The notes under the pieces are model-generated. The model did no database searches and was not told where the DNA came from. It worked only from the letters and a program-made list of their open reading frames with translations. From Pontibacter virosus (GTDB lineage Bacteria > Bacteroidota > Bacteroidia > Cytophagales > Hymenobacteraceae), in contig NZ_QEKI01000004.1 in NCBI RefSeq assembly GCF_003096355.1, forward strand, positions 248,001 through 312,000: a stretch of DNA of 64,000 nucleotides, in the 5' to 3' direction. Position 1 is the stretch's first letter, and every line of letters begins with the position of its first letter. This document shows positions 16,438-25,364 of the stretch, in pieces. The translations under genes and the position numbers were made by a program.

Positions 16438-17307
16438 ATGTTTCGGATACTCACACCCGTTGATTTTTCAGAAGGCTCGGCCAAGGCAAGTCACTATGCG
16501 CTACAGCTCGCGGCTGGCGTGCCCGGGGCTAAACTGCTGTTGCTCCACTGCTTTCAGGATTACCTGGCCGATCCGGCGCCTGCCAGCGCTGCCAGCCTAA
16601 ATCCTTCGGAGCAACTAACGGAGCGTGTGCTGCACCGCAACGAAACCGAGGCACTGGCGCAACTCGAAGAGATTTATGAGGAGTTAAAGCGGAAAGCCCA
16701 CAGCATGGTCAGCAGCCTCCACATCGAGCGGACCTTTATCCATGGCCTGCCCGAAGAGGAAATTCCCGAACAGGCGGAGCGTTTCCGCCCTGCCCTGGTT
16801 ATCATGAGCACCAAAGTCGAGTCGAGCATCGGACGGGCTGTGTTCGGCACCGTGTCGACCAAGGTGATCGAAGAGGCGCGGGTGCCTGTGCTGACAGTGC
16901 CCAGTCAATTTGATGGCGCTATACCTGGCCGCATCCTCTATGCCACCGACTTCGGCAAAACGGACGTGGCCGACATCGACCGCATCCGGCAGTTGTTCGG
17001 CCATCTGCAACCCATGATCTACTGCGTGCACATTTCCGACGATCCGGAAGAGGACCGCGAGAAACTGCTCGTACTGCAGCAAAACCTACAGCACGGCGCC
17101 CCTGAAAATGACATCCGCTACGCCCTGCTCGAGGGAGATGATGTGGCCGAGGCCCTACAGGACTTTGCCCGCAGCGAAAACATCGACCTGCTGGCCCTGA
17201 CCACCCAGGAGCGCGGCACGTTCGATTCGCTTTTCAACCCCAGCCTGGCAAAGAAAATGGTGCTGCACGCGCCGCTGCCTGTGCTTGTATTCCAGGGTAA
17301 GGTATAG
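16438..17307 (+). CDS. universal stress protein, tandem UspA domains
   Basis: A 289-residue protein with two UspA domains (about 1-140 and 150-289). The first begins MFRILTPVDFSEGSAKAS; the second begins GRILYATDFGKTDVADID. I prefer ATG 16438 (MFRILTPVDF matches the family) although 16414 would add eight residues. The ATP-binding GxxG-type tail is degenerate in both halves. UspA proteins bind nucleotides and support survival in starvation or stress. It converges with the ATP-grasp gene with one base between the stops, and both stop codons are supplied by the palindrome at 17299-17317. Confidence 0.9.
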   Translation: MFRILTPVDFSEGSAKASHYALQLAAGVPGAKLLLLHCFQDYLADPAPASAASLNPSEQLTERVLHRNETEALAQLEEIYEELKRKAHSMVSSLHIERTFIHGLPEEEIPEQAERFRPALVIMSTKVESSIGRAVFGTVSTKVIEEARVPVLTVPSQFDGAIPGRILYATDFGKTDVADIDRIRQLFGHLQPMIYCVHISDDPEEDREKLLVLQQNLQHGAPENDIRYALLEGDDVAEALQDFARSENIDLLALTTQERGTFDSLFNPSLAKKMVLHAPLPVLVFQGKV

Positions 17308-17317
17308 GCTATACCTT
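17299..17317. repeat. Palindrome of two AGGTATAG motifs supplying both stop codons of convergent genes
   Basis: AAGGTATAG-G-CTATACCTT is a perfect inverted repeat. Read on each strand it gives Lys-Val-stop, ending the Usp gene (+) and the ATP-grasp gene (-), which are separated by one base. Confidence 0.85.
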
Positions 17318-18208
17318 GGCGGCAGACTGATTGGTCAAATCCAAAAAGGCCTGGTAATACCGCTCCAAAGCTCCGTCGCTTGTGCTCAGGAAAAGGAAGG
17401 GCTCGATCAGTTCAAGCTCCATCAGCACCAGTTCGCCGTTCAGTTCCACCCCATCCACGCGGGCGTACAGGCAGTCTTGCGCAAACTGCTCTACAATCTT
17501 AGAAGCGGTTTGCAGCATGCCGGCTGGTGGCACCGGGGTATGCACGCTGCCTCCGAAAAAGTGCTGCACCCGGAAGTCGCCTGACTTGGCTTTTTTGAGC
17601 ACGGCATGGCTATACCTGCCATTGAAGAAAATAAAAGACCACTCGCCCTGTGTTTTGATCTCCTCAAGGAAAGGCTGCGCCAGAAATGGCTCGTCTTGCA
17701 GCAGGGCGTTGATGCGTTCAGTATACCCAGCTGCATCTTCTCTGCTGATGGCGAGGGTATTCTTGGCTGCTCCGCTTACACGGGGCTTCACGATGATTTT
17801 TTCCTGCCCGATCGCTTCGAACACACGGTCGGCATCGAACGAGCCGCCCTGCTCCAGCCACACCGTGGGCACGATCTTAACACCTTGCGTCTGCATGTCC
17901 CGGAAGTATACCTTGTCGGCGTTCCAGCGCAGTGTTTTCACGGGGTTGAGCACCCGGCAGCCCAGTGCCTCCAGCTTATCGAGCCAGGTATAGAAGGTGT
18001 TTATTTTATCGAAGTAATCCCAGGGCGACTTAATGATAAGGGCATCGAATGCCGTCCAGTCAACCTGGTCATCGTCCCATACCTGAAAAGAAATTTTGTG
18101 GCCTTTTTCGGCCAAAAAACGATATAGGCGCTCATCTTCGCTGTCGGCGTTGGTGGTATAATCGCCCAGGCTCTGGCAAGTGACCAAAGCTATTTGTTGT
18201 AATGACAT
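17309..18208 (-). CDS. ATP-grasp family enzyme (RimK/glutathione-synthetase-like)
   Basis: A 299-residue soluble protein starting MSLQQIALVTCQSLGDY, with NPVKTLRWNADKVYFRDMQ (ATP-binding lysine region near 120) and an acidic Mg-binding end with ARVDGVELNGELVLMELELI. The architecture is that of ATP-grasp ligases that join a carboxylate to an amine or thiol. Start 18208 was chosen because the extra seven residues from 18229 are not conserved-looking. Substrates unknown. It is a single gene convergent with uspA. Confidence 0.8.
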   Translation of the reverse strand: MSLQQIALVTCQSLGDYTTNADSEDERLYRFLAEKGHKISFQVWDDDQVDWTAFDALIIKSPWDYFDKINTFYTWLDKLEALGCRVLNPVKTLRWNADKVYFRDMQTQGVKIVPTVWLEQGGSFDADRVFEAIGQEKIIVKPRVSGAAKNTLAISREDAAGYTERINALLQDEPFLAQPFLEEIKTQGEWSFIFFNGRYSHAVLKKAKSGDFRVQHFFGGSVHTPVPPAGMLQTASKIVEQFAQDCLYARVDGVELNGELVLMELELIEPFLFLSTSDGALERYYQAFLDLTNQSAAKV

Positions 18209-18346
18209 AAATGCGGATATTTGCCGCAAAATTATACTTTATCCGCCGCAGAATCTACAGAATAAATTCCTAATTAAACAAAACTTTAAGAACGTCTGTT
18301 CTCGTATGAAAAGTATAATCTGCTTTCCCGCTTTTTAACTAATACC

Positions 18347-18997
18347 ATGTTACATCTTCTCAGCCTCAGCCTACGACACAGGTACAGTCTCTCTGTACGC
18401 CTGTTGGTGCTGCTGTTGCTGATCAGTACCACCGCAGGCGCCTGTCGCCCGGAGGACACGCAGGAAGAGCACACAGAAGAGCCCAGGGAACGCAAGCAGC
18501 AGCGAATAGAACCTGACACGCTGCTGGCCCGTCGCCAGCCAGCCGGCCCGCCAGCTAAGATCGATTTTCTGGGCAACCCTTTTCTGTCGGACTATCGCCA
18601 GAGCAAAAAGCTGGATGCCTACTTTGCCCGCATTAACACCGACTTCACACTCGATGCCGACCCCATTGAGAACATACACCGCCCGTCCGTTACCGACACA
18701 ATCTATACCATCCGCTTTGGCGAGTCGGTGATAGAACTCTATGCCCCAACGCAAACCGGCGATCTGCTGCTGCAGGTGGCTGACATCCGCAACGCAGGTA
18801 TAGCGCTTCGCAACAACATGAAAGTAGGTATGGGCCAGCCGGAGCTGATGACCAAGCTCAAAAATTTTGACGTGCGCATCCTGCAAACCAACTCCGAGAT
18901 CGTGGCTACTTCGGTGGAAGGGGCCCCTACTTCGCTGCGCTTCTTCCTGAAGAATGGCAAAGTGAACCGCATCCGGTACGAGGGCTATGTGGATTAA
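18347..18997 (+). CDS. hypothetical exported lipoprotein-like protein
   Basis: A 216-residue protein with a hydrophobic N-terminal segment (VRLLVLLLLISTTAGAC) ending in a weak lipobox (AGAC, so possibly lipid-anchored at that Cys) and then a charged region rich in Glu and Arg. The body (TIYTIRFGESVIELYAP and GMGQPELMTKL) has no family I recognise. It is the first gene of a same-strand run (this gene, dtd, an outer-membrane-like protein, mazG-like). Function unknown. Confidence 0.65.
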   Translation: MLHLLSLSLRHRYSLSVRLLVLLLLISTTAGACRPEDTQEEHTEEPRERKQQRIEPDTLLARRQPAGPPAKIDFLGNPFLSDYRQSKKLDAYFARINTDFTLDADPIENIHRPSVTDTIYTIRFGESVIELYAPTQTGDLLLQVADIRNAGIALRNNMKVGMGQPELMTKLKNFDVRILQTNSEIVATSVEGAPTSLRFFLKNGKVNRIRYEGYVD

Positions 18998-19065
18998 GCA
19001 ACTCCTGTTCAAAGCATAAATAGCTTAGAAACCCTACCTTTGCCGCTGAACCAAAGGTATACCCT

Positions 19066-19518
19066 ATGCGCATCGTTGTCCAACGCGTTACCCAGGCATC
19101 TGTTACCATCAATAACCAGGTGAAAGGCGAGATCGGCCTCGGTCTGCTGCTGCTGGCAGGCTTTACTAACGACGACACGGAAGAAGACCTGAGGTGGATC
19201 GCCAACAAGGTGGTGCAGCTCCGCATTTTCAGTGATGTCGAAGACAAAATGAACCTGAGTGTGCAGGATGTGCAGGGCGATGTGCTGGTGATCAGCCAGT
19301 TTACGCTTTACGCCCTCACCAAAAAAGGAAACCGACCCTCTTATATTCAGGCTGCTGCTCCTGCCATAGCTATACCTTTGTACGAGCGCTTTGTAGTGCT
19401 TCTCGAGGAAGCTTTAGGGAAGAAAGTACAGACTGGTGAATTCGGCGCTGACATGAAAGTGGCGCTGCTTAACGATGGCCCGGTTACGATTACAATCGAC
19501 TCCAAAAACAGGGAATAA
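19066..19518 (+). CDS. dtd: D-aminoacyl-tRNA deacylase
   Basis: A 150-residue protein beginning MRIVVQRVTQASVTINNQ with the two signature motifs SQFTLYA (near residue 78) and NDGPVTI (Gly-cisPro, near residue 137). Dtd hydrolyses D-aminoacyl-tRNAs and mischarged Gly-tRNAAla, keeping D-amino acids out of proteins. The length is normal and both motifs are intact. It lies in a same-strand run with its neighbours but has its own spacers of 68 and about 95 bp, so I do not assert an operon. Confidence 0.95.
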   Translation: MRIVVQRVTQASVTINNQVKGEIGLGLLLLAGFTNDDTEEDLRWIANKVVQLRIFSDVEDKMNLSVQDVQGDVLVISQFTLYALTKKGNRPSYIQAAAPAIAIPLYERFVVLLEEALGKKVQTGEFGADMKVALLNDGPVTITIDSKNRE

Positions 19519-19612
19519 ACCGCTCCGAATAATTCTAAGGCAGGTTGGAAAAGCAAAAGAAATAATACTTATATTTCTACCTGATTCAGCTATACCTTAC
19601 CGGACAGTTTAT

Positions 19613-20539
19613 ATGAAAGCCCTACCCCATCAGGCAGCCTGGCTGCCACTACTTCTTGGCCGGCTACTGCTGTGCGCCTTACTCATAACAGGTATAGCAA
19701 CTGGCGCGCAGGCCCAGACAGATACTACCACCACCAAAAGTGTGATTGGCAAACGCTGGATCGTGGAAACCCGTGATGGTTCTGTAATACAGGGTATATT
19801 CTTAGGCCAAACGGATGGTGGTATACGCTTGCAGACTGACAGCGCCGGCGAGGTGCTTATTCCGCATACCCAGATCAAGAGCACCAAGATCATCGACGAC
19901 AGCCGCATGCGCGACGGCGAATACTGGTTCGAAAACCCCAATGCGACCCGCTACCTGTTCTCTCCTTCTGCCTTCAGCCTCAAAAAAGGCGAAGCCTATT
20001 ACCAGAACACTTACCTGGTGCTCAACTCTTTTAACATCGGCATCACCGATAACATCACCATGGGCGGTGGCTTTGAGTTGATCTCCACTTTCTCTGGCAC
20101 ACCGGCTTTCTACCTCACCCCAAAGGCTACCTTCGGGATCAATGACAAGTGGCGGGCTGGCGGCGGCTTGCTTTACATGAATGTGATCGGGCTGGAAGAA
20201 GATTTCTCCGGCTTAGGTATAGGCTATGGCATCGTGACCTATGGCAACACCGACGACAACGTGACACTGGGTATGGGCTATGGCTTTGTGGACGACGAGT
20301 TCTCAAAAAGACCCGTGATTAACCTGAGTGGGATGAAGCGGCTAAGTCGCCGGGTGGGCTTGGTTTCGGAGAACTGGCTTGTGCCGAGCGACGGCTATTA
20401 CGGTTTGATCTCGTACGGCGTGCGGTTTATGGGAGAGCGTATAACAGTCGATCTGGCTTTTATCAACAACGGTGAAATCGCGGAATCTATCGCCATCGGT
20501 ATACCCTACGTCGATTTTGTGATTAAATTTGGCAAATAA
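19613..20539 (+). CDS. hypothetical outer-membrane protein with signal peptide
   Basis: A 308-residue protein. I start it at ATG 19613 because a signal peptide (LLLCALLITGIATGAQAQ) follows, whereas the longer frame from 19475 overlaps the dtd end and is polar. The mature protein has many Gly- and aromatic-rich strands (YFGGG-type patterns, AGGGLLYMN, LGMGYGF), consistent with a beta-barrel. Residues 40-75 (RDGSVIQGIFLGQTDGGIRL) resemble a small SH3-like beta domain. Function unknown. It overlaps nothing once the start is corrected; mazG follows after 16 bp. Confidence 0.7.
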   Translation: MKALPHQAAWLPLLLGRLLLCALLITGIATGAQAQTDTTTTKSVIGKRWIVETRDGSVIQGIFLGQTDGGIRLQTDSAGEVLIPHTQIKSTKIIDDSRMRDGEYWFENPNATRYLFSPSAFSLKKGEAYYQNTYLVLNSFNIGITDNITMGGGFELISTFSGTPAFYLTPKATFGINDKWRAGGGLLYMNVIGLEEDFSGLGIGYGIVTYGNTDDNVTLGMGYGFVDDEFSKRPVINLSGMKRLSRRVGLVSENWLVPSDGYYGLISYGVRFMGERITVDLAFINNGEIAESIAIGIPYVDFVIKFGK

Positions 20540-20555
20540 CAAAGCCCCTATACCT

Positions 20556-20882
20556 ATGACCATTGCCGAAGCCCAAACTATTGTTGACAACTGGATCAAA
20601 GAAAACGGTGTGCGCTACTTCAACGAGCTCACCAACATGGCCATTCTGACGGAAGAGGTAGGCGAAGTGGCCCGCATTATGTCCCGGCAGTATGGCGAGC
20701 AGTCTTTTAAGAAAAGCGACGAGGGAAAGCAACTATCAGACGAGCTGGCCGATGTGCTCTTCGTGCTCATCTGCATCGCCAACCAGACAGGTATAGACCT
20801 CACCGAAGCCCTCCGCAAAAACCTGGAAAAGAAAACCTCCCGCGACAGCGACCGGCATAAGCAGAACGAGAAGCTGAAGTAA
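20556..20882 (+). CDS. MazG-like nucleotide pyrophosphohydrolase
   Basis: A 108-residue all-helical protein with the metal-binding pattern EEVGEVARIM ... DELADVLFVL, the EExxE-(n)-ExxD signature of MazG-type (MazG/YpjD) enzymes. They hydrolyse nucleoside triphosphates to monophosphate and pyrophosphate, removing non-canonical nucleotides. ATG 20556 was chosen over an upstream TTG at 20529 that would overlap the preceding gene. The gene ends in a stretch shared with comB (see repeat 20868-21114) and precedes a perfect 23-bp hairpin. Confidence 0.85.
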   Translation: MTIAEAQTIVDNWIKENGVRYFNELTNMAILTEEVGEVARIMSRQYGEQSFKKSDEGKQLSDELADVLFVLICIANQTGIDLTEALRKNLEKKTSRDSDRHKQNEKLK

Positions 20883-21114
20883 GTTTGGGAGTTTGGGAGT
20901 TTGAGAGTTGAGGAGTTTAGGAAAAGAGGAATTGAGAATGATATTTAAAACAGAACAGGGCCGGTTTTGAAAGACCGGCCCTGTTCTGTTTTAAATGGTT
21001 AAGTCGATTCAGGTGTTGGTTATTAAGAGTGAAAAAGTCATACCCTCTGATTTCCAAAATCCTGTAATTCTCCACTCCCCAGCTCTCAAACTCCCAAACT
21101 TACTTCAGCTTCTC
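20868..21114. repeat. Inverted repeat covering the 3' ends of mazG and comB
   Basis: GAGAAGCTGAAGTAAGTTTG and the next 8 bases occur identically at the end of mazG (from 20868) and, inverted, at the end of comB (to 21114). This gives both proteins the tail EKLK-stop. mazG has one extra GGAGTTTG unit. The two copies flank the terminator hairpin. Confidence 0.8.
20943..20996. terminator. Bidirectional terminator between mazG and comB
   Basis: A perfect 23-bp stem (AACAGAACAGGGCCGGT is its core) around an 8-nt loop, with A-rich and T-rich flanks on both sides. It serves the two convergent genes. Confidence 0.85.
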
Positions 21115-21819
21115 CTTCAGGTTTACCAGTCTGTCCCCTTTCCAAACCGGCAATACGTTGTAGGTGTCGTGCTGGAGGCAGAATTCGATGTCTTTGTGGA
21201 TTTCGAGGTTTTCGAGGCGGCGCACATGAGAGGATTGGCGCAGGAAAGCGACCATGTCCTCTTTGGCGGCATGGTACAGGTATAGCGAGGCCAGGGTGGC
21301 GTCGTTTTCAAACTCAAACTCGCCCTGCAGGCGCTCGGCAAGTGCACCGGCAAACAGTGTGTCTTCGAGATTGAACTTACCCTTCCAGCCGGCACAAACC
21401 ACCAATACATCCAGCTGCAGCTCTCGCAGGTGCTCCGCAACAGTCTCCAGGTTGAGGAATGCCCCCACCACAATCTCGTCGGCGGCCTCTGACAATCGGA
21501 TGGCACGGGTACCGTTGGTGGTCGTGATGGCCACGGTACGGCCCTTTACCTGTCCGTTCATGTAGGCAAACGGGGAGTTGCCCAGGTCGAAGCCTTCCGC
21601 TTTTATACCGTTGCGCTCAGCAGCGGTCAGGCAGCCCTGCTCGGCATAGCCGCGGCACTCCTCTAGTTGCATCACAGGTATAATATCGGTAGCGCCATGC
21701 GCAAAAGCCGTCACCATGGTAGAGGTAGCACGCAGAATATCCACGGCCACCACTGCCTTCCCCTCCAGTTCATACAAGTGCAACAGCTCCGGGCTGTAAC
21801 ACACATCTATACTCGGCAT
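21100..21819 (-). CDS. comB: ComB-like 2-phosphosulfolactate phosphatase
   Basis: A 239-residue protein with VAVDILRATSTMV, AITTTNGTRAI, EIVVGAFLN and the C-terminal DATLASLYLYHAA region, matching ComB (PF04029). ComB removes the phosphate from 2-phosphosulfolactate in the coenzyme M route. In Bacteroidota there is no coenzyme M, so the real substrate may be a sulfonate or phosphate of another pathway, such as capnine/sulfonolipid synthesis; this is inference. The gene is convergent with mazG and divergent from nothing obvious; gcvT lies upstream on the same strand. Confidence 0.8.
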   Translation of the reverse strand: MPSIDVCYSPELLHLYELEGKAVVAVDILRATSTMVTAFAHGATDIIPVMQLEECRGYAEQGCLTAAERNGIKAEGFDLGNSPFAYMNGQVKGRTVAITTTNGTRAIRLSEAADEIVVGAFLNLETVAEHLRELQLDVLVVCAGWKGKFNLEDTLFAGALAERLQGEFEFENDATLASLYLYHAAKEDMVAFLRQSSHVRRLENLEIHKDIEFCLQHDTYNVLPVWKGDRLVNLKEKLK

Positions 21820-21847
21820 TAATTAAATTGCTATATGGTTAAATTGC

Positions 21848-21907
21848 TGATGGTTAAATTATTAAACGTATTCGATACTGCGAATACGTTTAATAATTTA
21901 ACCATCA
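21848..21907. terminator. Perfect 27-bp hairpin between gcvT and comB
   Basis: TGATGGTTAAATTATTAAAC and 7 more bases pair perfectly with the other side around a 6-nt loop, 10 bp past the gcvT stop codon. It is AT-rich and includes TTTAACCAT units like those at 58530 and 62250, so it may be a repeat element rather than an ordinary terminator. Confidence 0.65.
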
Positions 21908-21916
21908 ACAATTAGT

Positions 21917-23005
21917 TTACTTCTTCACAAATGGTGGCTTCACAATTTGGCCTTTCATGTCTTTGTTGCGCACGCGAACGAACACCTCGGTGCCCGGCTT
22001 GCTGTACTCGGTTTGCACGTAGCCCATTCCGATGCCTTTGCCAAGTGATGGTGACATCGTACCAGAGGTAACCTCTCCTATCTTTTCGCCATCGGCGTTC
22101 ACGATCTCGTAGTGCGCTCTAGGTATAGCTTTTTCCAGCATCTCAAAACCAACCAGCTTACGCTGTACACCCGCTGCTTTCTGCTCTTTCAGGTTCTCAG
22201 CATTCACAAACTCCTTGTCGAATTTAGTGATCCAACCCAGGCCAGCCTCCAAGGGCGAAGTCGAGTCGTTGATGTCGTTGCCGTAGAGGCAGAAGCCCAT
22301 TTCGAGGCGCAAAGTGTCGCGGGCACCCAAACCGATTGGCTTGATACCCTGTTCCTTACCAGCTTCCATAATCGCATGGAACACCTTCTCGGCATCTTCG
22401 TTCTTCACGTAAATCTCAAAACCACCCGAACCGGTATAGCCTGTGGCAGAGAGTATAACATCAGGCACACCGGCAAACTCGCCCTTTTCGAAGGTATAGT
22501 AGGCCATGCTGCCTAGGTCTACAGAAGTAAGTGATTGCAATGCCTCCACTGTCTTGGGACCCTGCACGGCAAACAGCGACATCTCATCCGAAATGTTCTG
22601 TAGCTCCGCACCCTTGGTGTTGTACTTACTCACCCAGGCCCAGTCCTTTTCGATGTTTGATGCGTTCACCACCAGCATGTACTCATTCTCGGCCATGCAG
22701 TACACCAACAGGTCGTCCACAATGCCGCCTTCCTCGTTAGGGAAGCAGGAGTACTGGATCTTGCCAGGTGTTAGCTTTGAGGCATCGTTCGTGGTAACAC
22801 GCTGAATCAGGTCGAGTGCCTCAGGGCCTTTTACCAGAAACTCGCCCATGTGCGACACGTCGAATATACCTACCGCGTTGCGTACGGTGTTGTGCTCTTC
22901 CAGGTCAGACGAGTAGCGCACTGGCATGTTATACCCAGCAAAAGGCACCATTTTCGCTCCCAGCGACTCGTGCACATCATTCAAAGCTATTTTCTTCAGT
23001 TCCAT
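21917..23005 (-). CDS. gcvT: aminomethyltransferase (glycine cleavage T protein)
   Basis: A 362-residue protein opening [20 protein letters not shown] with [23 protein letters not shown] and [20 protein letters not shown], which identifies GcvT. It transfers the methylene group from the H-protein-bound aminomethyl to tetrahydrofolate, making 5,10-methylene-THF. Length and folate-binding motifs are normal. The other glycine cleavage genes are not in the window. I see no glycine riboswitch in the 400-bp upstream spacer. Confidence 0.95.
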   Translation of the reverse strand: MELKKIALNDVHESLGAKMVPFAGYNMPVRYSSDLEEHNTVRNAVGIFDVSHMGEFLVKGPEALDLIQRVTTNDASKLTPGKIQYSCFPNEEGGIVDDLLVYCMAENEYMLVVNASNIEKDWAWVSKYNTKGAELQNISDEMSLFAVQGPKTVEALQSLTSVDLGSMAYYTFEKGEFAGVPDVILSATGYTGSGGFEIYVKNEDAEKVFHAIMEAGKEQGIKPIGLGARDTLRLEMGFCLYGNDINDSTSPLEAGLGWITKFDKEFVNAENLKEQKAAGVQRKLVGFEMLEKAIPRAHYEIVNADGEKIGEVTSGTMSPSLGKGIGMGYVQTEYSKPGTEVFVRVRNKDMKGQIVKPPFVKK

Positions 23006-23410
23006 ATCAGGTTTGATTGCTTATAAAGTAGATGCCCAAAATTAAGTAAAATAAAACCGCTTCCGAAATTTTATGCAGGAACAAGCTTAGTATAGCTTAA
23101 ACGCTATTTTTACACGTTTCTACTTGCCGCCGTCCTCCTGCAGGCATTTATCAACACCCTGCTGTGCATAACCTTGTCAGGGTCGGTACGTAAATCAACC
23201 CGTCACTTTTTAGCCAAAAGGATCATGCCATTTACTACTCTTTACCGCACAGCACACAGGATAAGTGTGCCTACTCCTTATTTGCTCAAACTGCAATCTG
23301 CTATGCGTTTTGCTTACCGTTTTAGTTTGCTTCGCATCATTTTTACTAAATTAGCAGCATATCGTCTGTCTTATCAAAAGCTCAGTCTGGCGCACATCAG
23401 ATAATATTCC
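23006..23410. other. 405-bp divergent spacer between gcvT and the CHASE3 kinase gene
   Basis: No convincing gene; the short open frame starting near 23174 has no recognisable features. A candidate promoter for the kinase lies at 23326-23354. Confidence 0.5.
23326..23354 (+). promoter_or_regulatory. Candidate Bacteroidota-type promoter for the CHASE3 kinase gene
   Basis: TTTG, 17 bases, then TAAATTAG, which fits the TTTG/TAnnTTTG pattern with one mismatch, 57 bp before the kinase ATG. Confidence 0.4.
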
Positions 23411-24880
23411 ATGAAGCTATCTACCAAGCTGTTTATCGGGTTCGTCCTGATATCACTGCTTTTCACTACTGTTGCCATTGTAAACTTCAGGTTGTCGGAG
23501 GACGTGATCGAAAACATGCGCTGGGTATCGCGCTCTCAGATCGTGGTCCGCAATTCTGCCTCGCTGCAGCGTAACATCATTGATATGGAAGCGGGTTTGC
23601 GGGGCTTCCTGCTTAATGGAAACGAAGTGTTCCTGGAGCCTTACAATGAGGCCAAAAGTATATTGCCCAGGCTGCGTGAGGATGTCAGAAGCTATACCGC
23701 TTCCGAGAGCCAGCAGCAAAAACTTTCCAAAATCATCAGCACGCATGATAACTGGATTACGAAGTATGCAGAGCCGCTTATAGAGATGAAAAGGGGCGAC
23801 ACGCTCGAATACTCCTCCCGAGCATTCGACATGAAGTTAGACACTTTGGTTTTGGGCGAAAAAGTGCTGATGGACACCATCCGAAGCGACTTCCGTGTGT
23901 TTAACTCCCATGAGTATACTTTGCGGGGAGAAAGAAATGAGCGACTGAACACCAGTATCAATACTACGAGACAGGTGTCCACCGTTCTAACCATACTGTC
24001 GGTACTATTGGGCCTTGGCTGGGCATTATACATCACCCGCATTATCTCTAACCGCATCATGAAGATGGTGACACTGGCCGAAAAGATATCGAAGGGGGAA
24101 TACCAGACCCAGATCGTGGATACCTCCAAGGACGAACTTAGCCAGCTATCATACTCCCTGAACAGGATGTCGGCCACTATTGATGAAACGTTCTCGGAAC
24201 TGGATCGAAAGAACAAAGAGCTCGATCAGTTTGCCTATGTGGTATCGCATGACCTGAAGGCGCCTTTGAGAGGTATAGAAGTGGCATCGCGGTGGGTGGA
24301 GGAAGACATGGGGCAGAACTTGCCTGACAATATCAAGGAGTACCTGATGATGATGCGTGTGCGGGTACACCGCATGGAAAACCTGATTAATGGCATACTG
24401 GCTCTTGCCCGCGTGGACCGAAACAGTTATGCGCAGGAGATGGTGGACGTGCAGCAACTCCTGGCCGAGGTAACCGATATGGCCTCACCACCGAAGGGCT
24501 TTACCATCGAAATTGGCCCCAATATGCCGTATATTTACACAGAGCGGGTGCATTTGCACCAGATTTTCCTCAACTTAATTTCGAATGCCATCAAATACCA
24601 TCATCGCGAAGATGGCCGTATTGACATCTCCTGTCAGGAGTCTGAGAACTTCTATACCTTCTCTGTGTCAGATGATGGTCCAGGTATAGATCCGCACTAC
24701 CACGAACGCATATTCGTGATTTTCCAGACGCTACAGGAACGCGATGCAGTAGAAAGTACAGGTGTGGGTCTGGCTATTGTGAAAAAGATCGTAGAGCACC
24801 ATGGAGGCAATATTTGGGTGGCCTCCAGCCCCGGTCAAGGGGCAACATTTAGCTTTACCTGGCCTAAAAATCAGGCATAA
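23411..24880 (+). CDS. CHASE3-HAMP sensor histidine kinase
   Basis: A 489-residue inner-membrane protein. A first membrane helix (about 5-27) and a second (about 190-215) enclose a periplasmic CHASE3-type helical sensor (ERNIIDMEAGLRGFLLNGNE). A HAMP domain (about 220-265) links to HisKA with the phospho-acceptor in VVSHDLKAPLRG (near residue 280) and an HATPase domain with N-box NLISNAIKYHH, DDGPGID and TGVGLAIVKKI. It phosphorylates a partner, most likely the receiver encoded 46 bp downstream. The signal is unknown. Confidence 0.92.
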   Translation: MKLSTKLFIGFVLISLLFTTVAIVNFRLSEDVIENMRWVSRSQIVVRNSASLQRNIIDMEAGLRGFLLNGNEVFLEPYNEAKSILPRLREDVRSYTASESQQQKLSKIISTHDNWITKYAEPLIEMKRGDTLEYSSRAFDMKLDTLVLGEKVLMDTIRSDFRVFNSHEYTLRGERNERLNTSINTTRQVSTVLTILSVLLGLGWALYITRIISNRIMKMVTLAEKISKGEYQTQIVDTSKDELSQLSYSLNRMSATIDETFSELDRKNKELDQFAYVVSHDLKAPLRGIEVASRWVEEDMGQNLPDNIKEYLMMMRVRVHRMENLINGILALARVDRNSYAQEMVDVQQLLAEVTDMASPPKGFTIEIGPNMPYIYTERVHLHQIFLNLISNAIKYHHREDGRIDISCQESENFYTFSVSDDGPGIDPHYHERIFVIFQTLQERDAVESTGVGLAIVKKIVEHHGGNIWVASSPGQGATFSFTWPKNQA

Positions 24881-24926
24881 CTAAAATAATTGTATTAAAT
24901 TTGATTATTGAATTTCTAGAAGTGCT

Positions 24927-25361
24927 ATGATAAATAAAGACGTTAATATCCTTTTAGTGGAAGATGACTACCTGGATATTATGAATGTAGAACGCGAACT
25001 TAAAAAAATAGGCATTACACACCCGATCCATGTAGCCCGCAATGGCCGCGAGGCGCTTGATATGCTACGCGGAAGCGGTGTGCCCAAAATATCTCCAGCC
25101 CCTAGCGTCATTTTGCTCGATATCAACATGCCGCGCATGAACGGCCTGGAGTTCCTGGCCGAAATGCGCCACGAGCCGGAGTTCAGCCACATCCCGGTTT
25201 TCATCATGACCACTTCAAATGAGGAGACTGACCTCATGGCTGCACAAAAGCTGAATGTGGCAGGCTATATCGTAAAGCCGATGAGTTTTGAGAACTTTGA
25301 AGCCAGCCCCTCCTCTCTCGACAACTTCACCCTGTTCCTCGACCTCATAAAGCTTAAATAA
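24927..25361 (+). CDS. single-domain response regulator (Rcp1-like)
   Basis: A 144-residue receiver protein with LLVEDDYLDI (acidic pocket), phospho-acceptor Asp in VILLDINMPRMNG, FIMTTSNEE and KPM at the conserved lysine. It has no DNA-binding output domain, like cyanobacterial Rcp1, which is read by a partner protein. It follows the CHASE3 kinase by 46 bp on the same strand, so the two form one two-component unit whose downstream effect may be protein-protein contact. It is convergent with rnhB. Confidence 0.92.
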   Translation: MINKDVNILLVEDDYLDIMNVERELKKIGITHPIHVARNGREALDMLRGSGVPKISPAPSVILLDINMPRMNGLEFLAEMRHEPEFSHIPVFIMTTSNEETDLMAAQKLNVAGYIVKPMSFENFEASPSSLDNFTLFLDLIKLK

Positions 25362-25364
25362 ACT

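Noticed and set aside
23174..23404. Open frame of 76 codons upstream of the CHASE3 kinase
   Set aside because: No signal peptide, domain or family resemblance; it overlaps the candidate promoter of the kinase.
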